A stretch of DNA of 64,000 nucleotides from Arsenicicoccus cauae (GTDB lineage Bacteria > Actinomycetota > Actinomycetes > Actinomycetales > Dermatophilaceae): NCBI RefSeq assembly GCF_009707125.1, contig NZ_WLVL01000004.1, positions 1 through 64,000 of the forward strand, read 5' to 3'. The notes beneath the pieces are model-generated. The model did no database searches, had not been told where the DNA came from, and was given only the letters and a program-made list of their open reading frames with translations. Of the stretch, positions 24,463 to 33,692 are shown piece by piece. The position numbers and the translations under genes were made by a program. Position 1 is the first letter of the stretch. Every line of letters begins with the position of its first letter.

Positions 24463-25173
24463 ATGACGCTCGCACTCCTCGGACCGCTGGTCCTGCTCGC
24501 CCTGATCGACGCGACGAGCTTCGGCACGCTGATGATCCCGCTGTGGTTGATGCTTGCGCCGGGGCGGATCCGCGCCACCCGGGTGCTGGTCTTCTTGGGG
24601 ACGATCGCCACGTCCTACTGGGTGCTGGGGCTGCTGCTCAGCGCCGGCGCGGTGACCGTCCTCGACGACCTGTCGAGCTGGCTCGACACGGAGACCGGAC
24701 GCCTGGTGCGCACGGTGGTCGGGGTGGGCCTGATCGCCATCGGCATCCTCCTCCCCGGCAACCGCCGGTCGAGGAGCGAGCGGGAGCGCGGCGGAGGTGC
24801 GCGCGTCAGCCGGTGGCGCGCCCGCGCGATGGGCGTCGACGCGTCCGGCGGGGGCACGGGTGCGCTGGTGGGGCTCGCGCTCGCCGCGGCGACCGTGGAG
24901 GCGGCGTCGATGCTGCCCTACCTCGCCGCGATCGGGATGCTCAGCACGGCCCCTCTGTCGATGGCGGGCCGCGGCGTCGTGCTGGTCGGCTACTGCCTCC
25001 TGATGATCGCGCCCGCGCTCGTGCTGCTCGCCCTGCGCCTCGGGCTCGGGACGCGCATCGAGCCAGCGCTGCAACGAATATCGGCGTGGATGGAGCGCCA
25101 GAGCGGCGAGACGGTCGCCTGGATCATCGCGATCGTGGGGGTGCTGGTCCTGCGCGGCGCCGTCTGGGGCTGA
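24463..25173 (+). CDS. GAP-family (Sap, sulfolipid-1-addressing-like) membrane protein
   Basis: A 236-residue protein with six hydrophobic segments starting MTLALLGPLVLLALIDATSFGTLMIPLWLM, a layout typical of the GAP/Sap family of LysE-like exporters. The pattern ALIDATSFGTL in helix 1 and ATVEAASMLPYLAAIGML in the middle matches the internal repeat of that superfamily. The ATG lies six bases after CAGGGT (24451-24456), suggesting a leaderless transcript. It is divergent from the two-component kinase. In mycobacteria relatives assist cell-envelope lipid or glycolipid export; the cargo here is unknown. Confidence 0.8.
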   Translation: MTLALLGPLVLLALIDATSFGTLMIPLWLMLAPGRIRATRVLVFLGTIATSYWVLGLLLSAGAVTVLDDLSSWLDTETGRLVRTVVGVGLIAIGILLPGNRRSRSERERGGGARVSRWRARAMGVDASGGGTGALVGLALAAATVEAASMLPYLAAIGMLSTAPLSMAGRGVVLVGYCLLMIAPALVLLALRLGLGTRIEPALQRISAWMERQSGETVAWIIAIVGVLVLRGAVWG

Positions 25174-25312
25174 GCCTCCGGAGCGTCCACCCGGTCATGG
25201 CCGGCTCACAGGGAGCTCACCGGGTCGGGATAGTCCCGCCCCGCACAGTCGGTGGTGACCGAGGGCAGGCCGTATGACGGGCCGCCCACCGCCCCCACGC
25301 CAAGGACCGCAC

Positions 25313-27433
25313 ATGACCACGACCCCATCACTGCTACGACGGCGACGTTGGCCGCGCGCGGCGTCGGTGGCCGCACCCGGCGCCGAGACGGCGACCGGGG
25401 CGACCGCCTGGGCGCCGGACGGCATACCGCAGGGCTCGTCCACTGACCCGACCTCCCCCGCTGGCGACACCGTCACCGCCGGTTCCCCGCGGTCGGCCGA
25501 GGCCGCTCCCCGGTGGGCGCGGCCGGCGCTGTGGGGGCTGCTCGCGCTGACCGCCGCCCTCTACCTGTGGAACCTGTCGAGCAGCGGCTACGCCAACGAG
25601 TTCTACGCCGCCGCGGTGAAGTCCGGCACGCAGGACCTCACGGCCTGGGTGTTCGGCTCGCTCGACTCCGCCAACTCCATCACCGTGGACAAGCCGCCGG
25701 TGGCGCTGTGGCTGATGGTGCTGAGCTGCCGGATCTTCGGCTTCTCCAGCGTCGCGATGCTGCTGCCGCAGGCGCTCGCCGGCGTCGGGACCGTGGCGCT
25801 GACCGCTGCCTCCGTGCGGCGTGTGTCCGGGCACGTCGCCGGCCTGGTCGCGGGGCTGCTCGTCGCGCTGACCCCGGTGGCTGCGCTGATGTTCCGCTTC
25901 AACAACCCCGACGCGCTGCTCGTCCTGCTGATGACGGCCGCCGCGTACTTCGTGGTCCGCGCGATCGAGACGACCCGCGGCAGGGCGGCGCTGCGGTGGA
26001 TGGTGGCGTGCGGCGCGGCGATCGGCCTCGCCTTCCTCACCAAGATGCTGCAGGGCCTGCTGGTCGTGCCGGCGTTCGCGCTGGCCTACCTGGTGGCCGC
26101 GCGGTTCCCGCTCCGGACCCGGGTGGTGCACCTGCTGGCCGCGGGCCTCGCAATGGTGGCGGGCGCCGGCTGGTTCGTCGCGCTCGTCTCGCTGTGGCCG
26201 GCGTCGTCGCGCCCGTACATCGGCGGCTCGACCAACGACACGCTGTGGGAGCTCGCGCTCGGCTACAACGGCCTGGGTCGGATCCTCGGCGGCGAGGGCA
26301 ACGGCGGTGGCGGCGGTGGTGGTGGCGGGATGTTCGGCGGCGCCACAGGCATCACCCGGATGTTCGGCTCGGCCTTCGGCGCGGAGATCTCCTGGCTGCT
26401 GCCCACCGCGCTGGTCCTGCTCGTCGCGGGTCTCGTGGCGGCGGGTCGCGCGGCCCGCACGTCGACGGCCCGGGCCTCGCTGATCCTCTGGGGCGGCTGG
26501 CTGGTCGTGTCGGCGCTGATCCTGTCCTTCATGGAGGGCACGGTCCACCCCTACTACTCCGTCGCGCTCGCCCCGGCCGTCGCCGCCGTGATCGCCATCG
26601 GTGGTCGCCTCGCCTGGGACCGACGCTCCTCGCTGGCGTGGCGGGTCGTGCTCGGTGGCGCCGTCGCGCTGGCCGGGGTGTGGAGCGTCTATCTCCTGCA
26701 CGTCCACGCCGACGCGTGGCTGCCGGCGCTGCGCTGGGTCGCCCTGGCGGTGACCGCCCTCGGAGTCATGGGCTTCGTGGCGCTGGGCGGTGAGCAGAGG
26801 TTCCGGCGGGCCGCGGCCGTGGCGCTGCTGGTCGGCTCGCTCGGTGGCCTCGCCGGCACCACCGCGTGGACGGTCGCGACCGTCGCGCAGGGTCACACGG
26901 GCTCGACGCCGTCGAGCGGACCGGCGGTCGCCGGCGCGTCGGGTCCGACGGGCGGTGCACCCAGTGGCACGGGCGGTGCTCCCGGTGGCACGGGCGGTGC
27001 GGTCGGACAGGCACCCACGGGCCAGGCGAGTCAGGCGGGCCAGGCGGGCCAGGCGGGTCAGCGCTCGACCTCGTCCGCGACCTCGTCCTCCACCGGCGAC
27101 GTGACCACGCTCCTGCGGAGCGCCGGCACCACCTGGTCGGCCGCCGTCGTCGGCGACCAGACCGCTGCGGGCTACATCCTCAGCACCGACACCGCCGTCA
27201 TGGCGATCGGCGGGTGGAGCGGCACGGACGCCAGCCCGACGCTCGCGGAGTTCCAGCAGTACGTCGCCGACGGGCAGATCCACTACTTCGTCGACGGCGG
27301 CCGCTCGGGCGGTCCCGGTGCCGGCGACAGCAGCTCGTCCGCCTCGCAGATCACCGCGTGGGTCAAGGCGCACTGGACGGCGACCACGGTGGGAGGCACC
27401 ACGGTCTACGACCTCACCTCGGCGGCCGGCTGA
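25313..27433 (+). CDS. Glycosyltransferase family 39 protein (ArnT/YkcB-like)
   Basis: A 706-residue integral membrane glycosyltransferase that uses a polyprenyl-linked sugar. About 11-12 helices lie between residues 65 and 510; the extracytoplasmic loop 1 has the expected acidic/KPP pattern (ITVDKPPVALWLM near 122-134). A Gly-rich loop with nine consecutive glycines (about 330-340) is common in actinobacterial members. A low-complexity Gly/Thr/Ser/Gln linker (about 535-600) precedes a C-terminal soluble domain (TLLRSAGTTWSAAVVGDQTAAGYIL). AAGGACC before ATG 25313 supports that start over ATG 25274. Confidence 0.88.
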   Translation: MTTTPSLLRRRRWPRAASVAAPGAETATGATAWAPDGIPQGSSTDPTSPAGDTVTAGSPRSAEAAPRWARPALWGLLALTAALYLWNLSSSGYANEFYAAAVKSGTQDLTAWVFGSLDSANSITVDKPPVALWLMVLSCRIFGFSSVAMLLPQALAGVGTVALTAASVRRVSGHVAGLVAGLLVALTPVAALMFRFNNPDALLVLLMTAAAYFVVRAIETTRGRAALRWMVACGAAIGLAFLTKMLQGLLVVPAFALAYLVAARFPLRTRVVHLLAAGLAMVAGAGWFVALVSLWPASSRPYIGGSTNDTLWELALGYNGLGRILGGEGNGGGGGGGGGMFGGATGITRMFGSAFGAEISWLLPTALVLLVAGLVAAGRAARTSTARASLILWGGWLVVSALILSFMEGTVHPYYSVALAPAVAAVIAIGGRLAWDRRSSLAWRVVLGGAVALAGVWSVYLLHVHADAWLPALRWVALAVTALGVMGFVALGGEQRFRRAAAVALLVGSLGGLAGTTAWTVATVAQGHTGSTPSSGPAVAGASGPTGGAPSGTGGAPGGTGGAVGQAPTGQASQAGQAGQAGQRSTSSATSSSTGDVTTLLRSAGTTWSAAVVGDQTAAGYILSTDTAVMAIGGWSGTDASPTLAEFQQYVADGQIHYFVDGGRSGGPGAGDSSSSASQITAWVKAHWTATTVGGTTVYDLTSAAG

Positions 27434-27448
27434 TCAGCCGTATGCCGC

Positions 27449-27483
27449 GCCGCCTGCCCTCACCACGCGTGGGGGCAGGCGGC
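27449..27483 (+). terminator. Hairpin terminator after the GT39 gene
   Basis: GCCGCCTGCC pairs perfectly with 27474-27483, and the stem extends by five more pairs (one G-U) to a 5-base loop. It lies 16 bases past the glycosyltransferase stop and just before the minus-strand fragment ending at 27499, so it may act in both directions. Confidence 0.8.
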
Positions 27484-27498
27484 CATGGATCGTGGGGG

Positions 27499-27695
27499 TC
27501 AGGCGAGGGAGGCGTAGGGCTCGGCGAGGTCCTGCACGTAGTCCTCGAACGGTGGTGCCTCGCGCCCCTCGATGGCGCAGACGAGGTGGTCGAGGTAGAA
27601 CTCCCACCCCGGCCCGATGTCACCCAGGGACATCTCGGCCGGGATCTGCGTGTGGTGCAGGGTGATCGACGAGCCTTCCTCGCGCGTCGTGCACG
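27499..27695 (-). pseudogene. C-terminal fragment of an SRPBCC (AHSA1-like) gene
   Basis: The minus strand encodes TREEGSSITLHHTQIP, then GPGWEFYLDHLVCAIEGREA and a TGA at 27501-27499. The W..YL..L pattern at the end is typical of AHSA1/SRPBCC proteins. No start codon or N-terminal half exists: the frame runs straight into the end of the VOC gene at 27696. I read it as a 5'-truncated gene joined to the VOC gene. Confidence 0.6.
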
Positions 27696-28463
27696 TCAGG
27701 CCTGCGCGGGCATCGCGTCGGCGCCCTGGAAGAGGCCGAACGGCGCGCCTCCCGGCGTGGTCAGGTGCACGAACCGCCCGAAGGGGAGGTCCATCGGGCC
27801 CATCGTCACGGAGGCGCCGAGCGACTGCGCCCGCTCCGTCATGGCGTCGAGGTCCTCGACGAGCAGGTAGGAAACCCAGTGCGGGTCGTCGGTCTCGATG
27901 CAGGCGCCGATGGTGAAGTGGCCGTCGTCGCCGAGCCTGGCGAGCAGCACGCCGTCGCCCATGGGCTCAGTGGTGAAGCCGAACAGGTCGCGGTAGAACG
28001 CGGCGGACCGCTCGACGTCGCCGGTGAGGCAGTCCTGCCAGCAGGGGAAGCCGGGCTCGTCGACCGCGGCGTAGCCGACCACTCCCGTCGCCTGCCAGAA
28101 CGCCACGGTGACGCCGCCCGGGTCGGTGACCACCGCCATGTGGCCGTGCTCGGGGATCTCGGTGGGACCGGCGACGCGCCGGGCGCCGAGCGACTCCGCC
28201 CTGGCGAGGGTCGCCCGGAGGTCGTCGGTGGCGAGGTAGAGCGTGGCCACGTCGTGCGCCGACCCGGGCATGGCGGGGCCGATGCCGAAGACATAGCGGT
28301 CGTCGCGGTGGACGACGGTGTAGCCGCCGAACTCCGGCGAGCCGTCGGGGATGCCGTAGCCGAGCAGGTCCCGGAAGAAGGCGGCGGTCGCGGGGACGTC
28401 CTCGACCCACAGGTCGAGCCAGGTGGGGGTGCCGGGGCTCTGGGGGGTGGTGCGTGCAGTCAT
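27696..28463 (-). CDS. VOC family protein with two glyoxalase domains
   Basis: A 255-residue protein with two tandem vicinal-oxygen-chelate domains (residues about 10-125 and 135-250), each beginning with a W.DL/W.DC element followed by AAFFRDLLGY or SAAFYRDLFGF. Such paired domains form one metal site and may act in bleomycin-type resistance, extradiol or glyoxalase reactions; the metal ligands cannot be assigned by eye. Its start is 72 bases from the divergent TetR gene, with two palindromes between, so it is the probable target of that regulator. Confidence 0.88.
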   Translation of the reverse strand: MTARTTPQSPGTPTWLDLWVEDVPATAAFFRDLLGYGIPDGSPEFGGYTVVHRDDRYVFGIGPAMPGSAHDVATLYLATDDLRATLARAESLGARRVAGPTEIPEHGHMAVVTDPGGVTVAFWQATGVVGYAAVDEPGFPCWQDCLTGDVERSAAFYRDLFGFTTEPMGDGVLLARLGDDGHFTIGACIETDDPHWVSYLLVEDLDAMTERAQSLGASVTMGPMDLPFGRFVHLTTPGGAPFGLFQGADAMPAQA

Positions 28464-28483
28464 GGCGTGTCTGTCCTCTCGTG

Positions 28484-28502
28484 ATGTGAACGTCGTCCAC
28501 AT
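28484..28502. promoter_or_regulatory. 19-bp palindrome, TetR operator candidate 1
   Basis: ATGTGAACG-T-CGTCCACAT is symmetric at 8 of 9 positions around a central T. It lies between the VOC gene start (28463) and the TetR gene start (28536). Confidence 0.6.
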
Positions 28503-28507
28503 GTAGG

Positions 28508-28526
28508 ATGTGAGCAGCGTATACAT
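28508..28526. promoter_or_regulatory. Partially symmetric 19-bp site, TetR operator candidate 2
   Basis: ATGTGAGCAGCGTATACAT keeps the ATGTG...ACAT ends and spacing of site 1 and is centred 24 bp from it. It overlaps a TATACAT sequence that could be the -10 element for the regulator gene, so binding there would give autoregulation. Confidence 0.5.
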
Positions 28527-28535
28527 GGAGGTGCG

Positions 28536-29162
28536 ATGCCCACAACCCCTCGCCGGGCCAGCTATCACCACGGGGACCTCAAGGCGACCCTGCTCCGCGA
28601 GGCGATCGACGTAGCCCGCACGGAAGGCCCTCACGCCGTCACGCTTCGCGACATCACGCGGCGGGCCGGGGTGTCCGTCAACGCCGCCTACCGGCACTTC
28701 GCCGACCGCCACGCGCTCATGATCACCGTCGCCGGGCACGGGCAGGGGCAGTCGGCGCGGGCCATGGAGCGCCGCATCACCGCCCTGCACGAGCCCACCG
28801 GCTGGGACCTGCTGCGCGCGGTGGGGCTCGGCTACATCGACTTCGCGCGGGCCGAGCCGGGCCTGTTCCAGGCGGCCTACCTCGAGCCCGTGGACCTGGC
28901 CCGCACCGAGGATCCGGATGCCTCCGGAGAGGGCGGTCGGACGCCATACCAGCTGTTGTCCGACGCCCTGGACCGCATGGTCGCGGACGGGACCCTCCCC
29001 CCCGAGCGTCGCCCGCACGCCGAGGTGCCGGCCTGGTCCGCGGTGCACGGGTTCGCGATGCTGGTCGTGCAGGGGCCGCTGCGGGAGCTGCCGCCGGAGG
29101 CCGTGGACGCCCTGTCGCACCGGGTGGTCGAGGCGATCATCGTGGGGATCAGGCAGGTATGA
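28536..29162 (+). CDS. TetR/AcrR family transcriptional regulator
   Basis: A 208-residue repressor-type protein. The N-terminal HTH is clear (residues about 14-60: LLREAIDVARTEGPHAVTLR, ITRRAGVSVNAAYRHFADRHALM), and the C-terminal part has a WHG-type ligand domain (PAWSAVHGFAMLVVQGPL). GGAGG lies before the ATG. It is divergent from the VOC gene with two palindromic sites between, so it probably controls that gene and itself. The ligand is unknown. Confidence 0.9.
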   Translation: MPTTPRRASYHHGDLKATLLREAIDVARTEGPHAVTLRDITRRAGVSVNAAYRHFADRHALMITVAGHGQGQSARAMERRITALHEPTGWDLLRAVGLGYIDFARAEPGLFQAAYLEPVDLARTEDPDASGEGGRTPYQLLSDALDRMVADGTLPPERRPHAEVPAWSAVHGFAMLVVQGPLRELPPEAVDALSHRVVEAIIVGIRQV

Positions 29163-29230
29163 CGGACCGCCCGTCATCCGTCCGGGCGCATCCCGCACCG
29201 CCGTCACGACCGGCGACGTAGGGTGACCCG

Positions 29231-29980
29231 GTGCCCGACCGCCTCCCTCCCCCCATCGCGCTCGGCGACGTGGCGCGCCGCGGCCCGCAACGGGGCCAGG
29301 CCGTCCTCACCGATGCCTCCGCCCACGTCGACGCCGTCCTGACGGCTGTCGCCGCCCTCGACCCCGTCGCCCTGGGGAGCGCGATCGGCGACGCCTTTGC
29401 CGCGGGCTCGGTCGAGCACGTCATCCAGCTGGTCCTCATGCCGCTGCTGCGCGAGATCGGCGACCAGTGGGAGAGCGGCCGCCTGAGCGTGGCCCACGAG
29501 CACCTGGCCAGCGGTGTCCTGGCTCGCTGGCTGTCGGCGCTGGCGCAGGAGGTGCCGCCCGGCTCGCGGCACACGGCGGTGCTCGCCTGCCCGCCGGGGG
29601 AGCGGCACGACCTGGTGCTCAGCTGCTTCGCGCTGCTCCTGCAGCGGGAGGGCTGGCGGGTGCTGCTGCTCGGCGCCGACACCCCCACGGCCGCGATCGC
29701 CGTGACCTGCCAGCAGTCGGCGGCGGACCTGCTGGTGCTCGCAGGCTCTCGCCCCTCGGTGTTCACCTCCCGGTCGGCGAGCATGCGTCGGCTGTGCGGG
29801 CAGTACCGCACGGCCATCGGTGGCGGCGGCGCCACCCCCGAGGTGGCGCGCGAGCTGGGGGCGGTGGCGCTGCCCCCGGACCCGGTGCTGGCGGTGGACG
29901 TGGCGGCGAGCCTCGTGCGCGAGCCCGGCCCGGGGCCCGCCTCGATGGACGTCGACGCGCACCTGGCCGGCGCCTCCTGA
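29231..29980 (+). CDS. B12-binding-domain protein resembling CarH/LitR sensor module without HTH
   Basis: Encodes 249 residues. Residues 30-105 form a helical B12 cap like that of CarH, with Trp80 and Glu90-His91 in the spacing W-N9-EH of adenosylcobalamin light sensors. Residues 113-245 form a Rossmann-like B12-binding domain; ERHDL places His126 as possible lower cobalt ligand, although the usual Gly after ExHxx is Val. The MerR-type DNA-binding domain normally in front is missing; only about 30 residues precede the cap. The GTG lies six bases after TAGGGT (29219-29224), a leaderless-type promoter. It could sense cobalamin or light through a protein partner. Confidence 0.75.
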   Translation: MPDRLPPPIALGDVARRGPQRGQAVLTDASAHVDAVLTAVAALDPVALGSAIGDAFAAGSVEHVIQLVLMPLLREIGDQWESGRLSVAHEHLASGVLARWLSALAQEVPPGSRHTAVLACPPGERHDLVLSCFALLLQREGWRVLLLGADTPTAAIAVTCQQSAADLLVLAGSRPSVFTSRSASMRRLCGQYRTAIGGGGATPEVARELGAVALPPDPVLAVDVAASLVREPGPGPASMDVDAHLAGAS

Positions 29981-30084
29981 GCTGCTGCCTCGCGCCTCGA
30001 GCCGGGGGTTGCCGTGCGCGGCCGGGGGGGTCTGTCGGTCCCGGTGGCTAGGGTGGGGCCGTCGGGGTGGTTAAGGAGGGCAAC

Positions 30085-33000
30085 GTGGTGCAGCTGGTGC
30101 AGGCGACGCGCCTGACCGATCTGGACGCGGTGGTGCTGGCTCGCCTGTGCGGGTCGGGATCGGTCCAGCGGGGTCAGGGCTATGCCCAACGAGACAGGGT
30201 GCTCGACATCGTGCCGTCCGGCGACCGACGTCGCCTCCACGGCACCGTCGAGGGCTCGCGGGCCAAGCCGTACGCCGCCTGGGCGGAGCTGCGCGACCAC
30301 CCCGGCCGGCCCGGGCACTCGACCTGGACCTCGTCGTGCACCTGCCCTGTCGGTGCCGACTGCAAGCACGTGGTCGCCCTGATCCTGCAGGCCCAGGTGC
30401 GCGACGCCGAGGAGCGCGCCGAGTCCGGCGCCCTCGACGACTCCGGTGGTCACTGGTGGCGGGGTATGCCGCCCGCCCACCGTGCCCACTGGCGCGAGGC
30501 CCTCGGCGCGGTGGCGGCCGACGACGTCCCCGATCGCGTGGCCCTGCAGCTGTCGGTGGCGCAGCCGTCGCGGGGGCACGCCGAGTGGGGGACGAGCATC
30601 GTCCTCACGCCGCTGGTCGAGGGGGCGCGCGGGTGGATCCGCACCGGCATCAGCTGGACCGGCCTGGACCCCGGCGCGCTCTACGGCACCGTCAAGGCCG
30701 ACATCGACCCGCTGCAGGAGCAGGCTCTGCAGGAGATCACCCGCGCGGTGCGGGCGCGACGCACGGGGTCGGCCTATGCCGCCGTCGAGCGCGTCACGCT
30801 CGGCGAGGTGGGCCCCGCCGCCGTGCGGCTGCTGCGGGACGTCGAGGCGTCCGGGGTCGCCCTGATCGACGCGTCCGGCCGCCCGGTGCAGGTCGCCGAG
30901 GAGTCCGGGCGGTTCGAGCTGCACCTCGGGCGCGAGGAGAGCGAGCGGGGGCCCGAGGTCGTCATGCGGGCGCGTCTCGCGCTGCCCGACGTGCTCGAGG
31001 GTCTCGACACGGATCCGATCGGCCTGCCCGCCGTCGGGCTGCACGCCACCACCGACGAGGGCCTGGTCATCGTGGGGCTCGACCCTCCGCTGACACGCGT
31101 CGAGGAGTCCCTGCTGCGCGAGAGCGCGCTCCGGGTCCCGATGGAGGACTGGCCGAGCTTCGTCATCGAGCAGCTCCCCGCGCTGCGGCGCCGGGTGCAC
31201 GTCGTGCTCGACCCCGAGCTGGAGACCGACGCCTCCGCCCACCCTCGGCTGCTCGTCGAGGTGACGCCTCACCCCGGCCACCTCACCGAGGTCGCGCTGG
31301 GCTGGCGCTACGACGTCGCCGGGCAGCACGTCGACATCCACCCCGTCGCGCGCGAGCTGCCGATGTCCTCCGGCGGGGCCTCGCGGCGGGCCCGGCACGC
31401 GCAGCGATGGTCGCCGCGCGACCCGGCCGCCCACGCGGCCGAGCGGCTGCGTGACCCCGAGGCCGAGGCCCTCGTGGTCGGGCGGCTCGACGCCGTGCTG
31501 CGGCCCGTGCTGGCGGGCGGCCTGCCGCCCGGGACCGACTGGACCCAGGCGCATCGCGTGGTGCTGCCGCCCGCGCTGACCATCGCCCTGGCCGACGCCC
31601 TGCCGGCGCTGCGGGACGACCCGGACGTCGTGGTCGAGCAGAGCTCGGTGCTGCCGGAGTACGTCGAGGCGAGGTCGGCGCCGGTCGTGTCGCTGGGCCT
31701 GGACGAGGTGGGCGGCGACGACAACGAGGCGGGCCGCGGCGTCGGGTCCGACGCACCGGGATCGAGCCGCACGGGCCGCACCTCGACGTCAGCGGGCGGT
31801 CAGGGCGTGAGGAGCACCGACTGGTTCGACCTGGACGTGTCGGTGACCGTCGACGAGCAGGACGTGCCGCTGCGTGAGCTCATCGTGGCCCTCGCCACCG
31901 GCCAGGAGGTCCTGGTCCTGCCGTCGGGCACCTGGCTGCGGCTGGACGACGAGCGCCTGATTGCGCTCGCGGCGATCCTGCGCGAGGCGGCCGACCTGCA
32001 GGACGGGCCCGACGGGCCGCTGCGGGTCAACGCCCTGCACGCCGGGCTCTGGGACGAGCTCGTGGAGCTCGGCGTCGTCGAGCGCCAGAGCAGCCGCTGG
32101 CAGCAGACCGTCGACGCGCTGCTCGGCCTCGCCTCCGGCGACCGCCCCGTGCCCGAGGGCCTGCAGGCGACGCTGCGCCCCTACCAGCTCGACGGCTACC
32201 AGTGGCTCTCGCTGCTCTGGGAGGCCCGGCTCGGGGGGATCCTCGCTGACGACATGGGCCTCGGCAAGACCCTGCAGACCCTCGCGATGGCGTTGCGGGC
32301 CAAGGAGCAGGGCGACCTCGCGGACCCGCTGCTCATCGTGGCCCCGACCAGCGTCGTGGGCACCTGGGCGTCCGAGGCCGCGAGGTTCACCCCCGGCCTG
32401 CGCGTGACCACGGTGACGAGCACCCTGCGCAAGAGCGGCGCCACCCTCGAGACGGTGATGGGGGACGCGGACGTCGTCGTCACGTCATACGCGTTGGTCC
32501 GGCTCGACGAGGACGCCTATCTGTCCCGGCGCTGGGGCGGGCTCGTCCTGGACGAGGCGCAGTTCGTCAAGAACCACCAGGCCAAGACCTACCAGGTCGT
32601 GCGCCGCCTCGACGCGGGCATGAAGCTCGCCATCACCGGCACCCCGCTCGAGAACTCCCTCATGGACCTGTGGTCGCTGCTGTCCGTGGCCGCGCCCGGG
32701 CTCTACCCCCGGCCGGTCGACTTCCGAGACACCTACGTCAAGCCGATCGAGGCCGGTGAGGGCGCCGAGCTGCTGGCCACGCTGCGTCGCCGCATCCGGC
32801 CGCTCATGATGCGCCGCACCAAGGAGCAGGTCGCGCGGGAGCTGCCGCCCAAGCAGGAGCAGGTGGTCACGGTGCCGCTGCACCCGCGGCACCGCACCAT
32901 CTACGACCGGCACCTGCAGCGCGAGCGGCAGCGACTGCTCGGGCTGCTCGACGAGGACTTCAGCAAGCACCGCATCGCGATCCTGCGCGCGCTGACGGCC

Positions 33001-33564
33001 ATGCGTCAGCTGGCGCTGCACCCCGCCCTGGTCGACGACGCCCACGCCGGGGTCGGCGAGAGCGCCAAGATCGACCTGCTCGTCGAGCACCTGCACGAGC
33101 TCGCCGCAGAGGGCCACCGCGCCCTGGTGTTCAGCCAGTTCACCGGCTACCTGCGGCTCGTGCGCGAGCGCCTCGAGCGGGAGGGCATCGCCCACAGCTA
33201 CCTCGACGGGCGCACCCGCAACCGCGCCGAGCGGATCGAGGAGTTCCGCACGGGCACCCAGCCCGCCTTCCTCATCTCGCTCAAGGCGGGCGGCTTCGGG
33301 CTCACCCTCACCGAGGCCGACTACGTCTACGTCCTCGACCCCTGGTGGAACCCCGCCGCCGAGGCCCAGGCCATCGACCGCACGCACCGGATCGGGCAGG
33401 ACAAGCACGTCAACGTCTATCGCCTCGTGTCCGAGGACACCATCGAGGACAAGGTCGTGGCGCTGCAGCAGCGCAAGCGCGAGCTGTTCGCCCAGGTCGT
33501 CGACGACGGCGACGCGATGTCCGGCGCGGTCACGGCCGACGACATCCGCGGGCTCCTCGACTAG
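30085..33564 (+). CDS. SWIM zinc finger SNF2-family DEAD/H helicase
   Basis: A 1159-residue Swi2/Snf2-type ATPase, expected to move on double-stranded DNA. A SWIM zinc-binding motif (CTCPVGADCKH, residues about 84-95) is at the N-terminus, followed by a long family-specific region (about 100-690). The helicase core starts near 715 with ADDMGLGKT (Walker A), LDEAQF near 823 (motif II), ITGTPLENS, then the C-terminal lobe with LVFSQFTGYL, SLKAGGFGLTL and DRTHRIGQ. The GTG at 30085 sits five bases after AAGGAGG; the upstream GTG 30067 is less likely. It appears monocistronic. Confidence 0.93.
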   Translation: MVQLVQATRLTDLDAVVLARLCGSGSVQRGQGYAQRDRVLDIVPSGDRRRLHGTVEGSRAKPYAAWAELRDHPGRPGHSTWTSSCTCPVGADCKHVVALILQAQVRDAEERAESGALDDSGGHWWRGMPPAHRAHWREALGAVAADDVPDRVALQLSVAQPSRGHAEWGTSIVLTPLVEGARGWIRTGISWTGLDPGALYGTVKADIDPLQEQALQEITRAVRARRTGSAYAAVERVTLGEVGPAAVRLLRDVEASGVALIDASGRPVQVAEESGRFELHLGREESERGPEVVMRARLALPDVLEGLDTDPIGLPAVGLHATTDEGLVIVGLDPPLTRVEESLLRESALRVPMEDWPSFVIEQLPALRRRVHVVLDPELETDASAHPRLLVEVTPHPGHLTEVALGWRYDVAGQHVDIHPVARELPMSSGGASRRARHAQRWSPRDPAAHAAERLRDPEAEALVVGRLDAVLRPVLAGGLPPGTDWTQAHRVVLPPALTIALADALPALRDDPDVVVEQSSVLPEYVEARSAPVVSLGLDEVGGDDNEAGRGVGSDAPGSSRTGRTSTSAGGQGVRSTDWFDLDVSVTVDEQDVPLRELIVALATGQEVLVLPSGTWLRLDDERLIALAAILREAADLQDGPDGPLRVNALHAGLWDELVELGVVERQSSRWQQTVDALLGLASGDRPVPEGLQATLRPYQLDGYQWLSLLWEARLGGILADDMGLGKTLQTLAMALRAKEQGDLADPLLIVAPTSVVGTWASEAARFTPGLRVTTVTSTLRKSGATLETVMGDADVVVTSYALVRLDEDAYLSRRWGGLVLDEAQFVKNHQAKTYQVVRRLDAGMKLAITGTPLENSLMDLWSLLSVAAPGLYPRPVDFRDTYVKPIEAGEGAELLATLRRRIRPLMMRRTKEQVARELPPKQEQVVTVPLHPRHRTIYDRHLQRERQRLLGLLDEDFSKHRIAILRALTAMRQLALHPALVDDAHAGVGESAKIDLLVEHLHELAAEGHRALVFSQFTGYLRLVRERLEREGIAHSYLDGRTRNRAERIEEFRTGTQPAFLISLKAGGFGLTLTEADYVYVLDPWWNPAAEAQAIDRTHRIGQDKHVNVYRLVSEDTIEDKVVALQQRKRELFAQVVDDGDAMSGAVTADDIRGLLD

Positions 33565-33692
33565 AGGGGGCCCCAGGCCTCCCGGTAGCGGGGGTCTCGT
33601 TCAGGGGTCGCCATACACCCGAATGGGTGGTGAAAGAGGGGGACAAACCCGATCCCTCCTCACCCTGCGTGTCCACGGCGGACACTGTGCTC

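Noticed and set aside
26280-26330. Poly-Gly tract as a frameshift or assembly artefact
   Set aside because: Gly-rich loops of this kind are common in actinobacterial GT39 proteins and the frame is kept on both sides.
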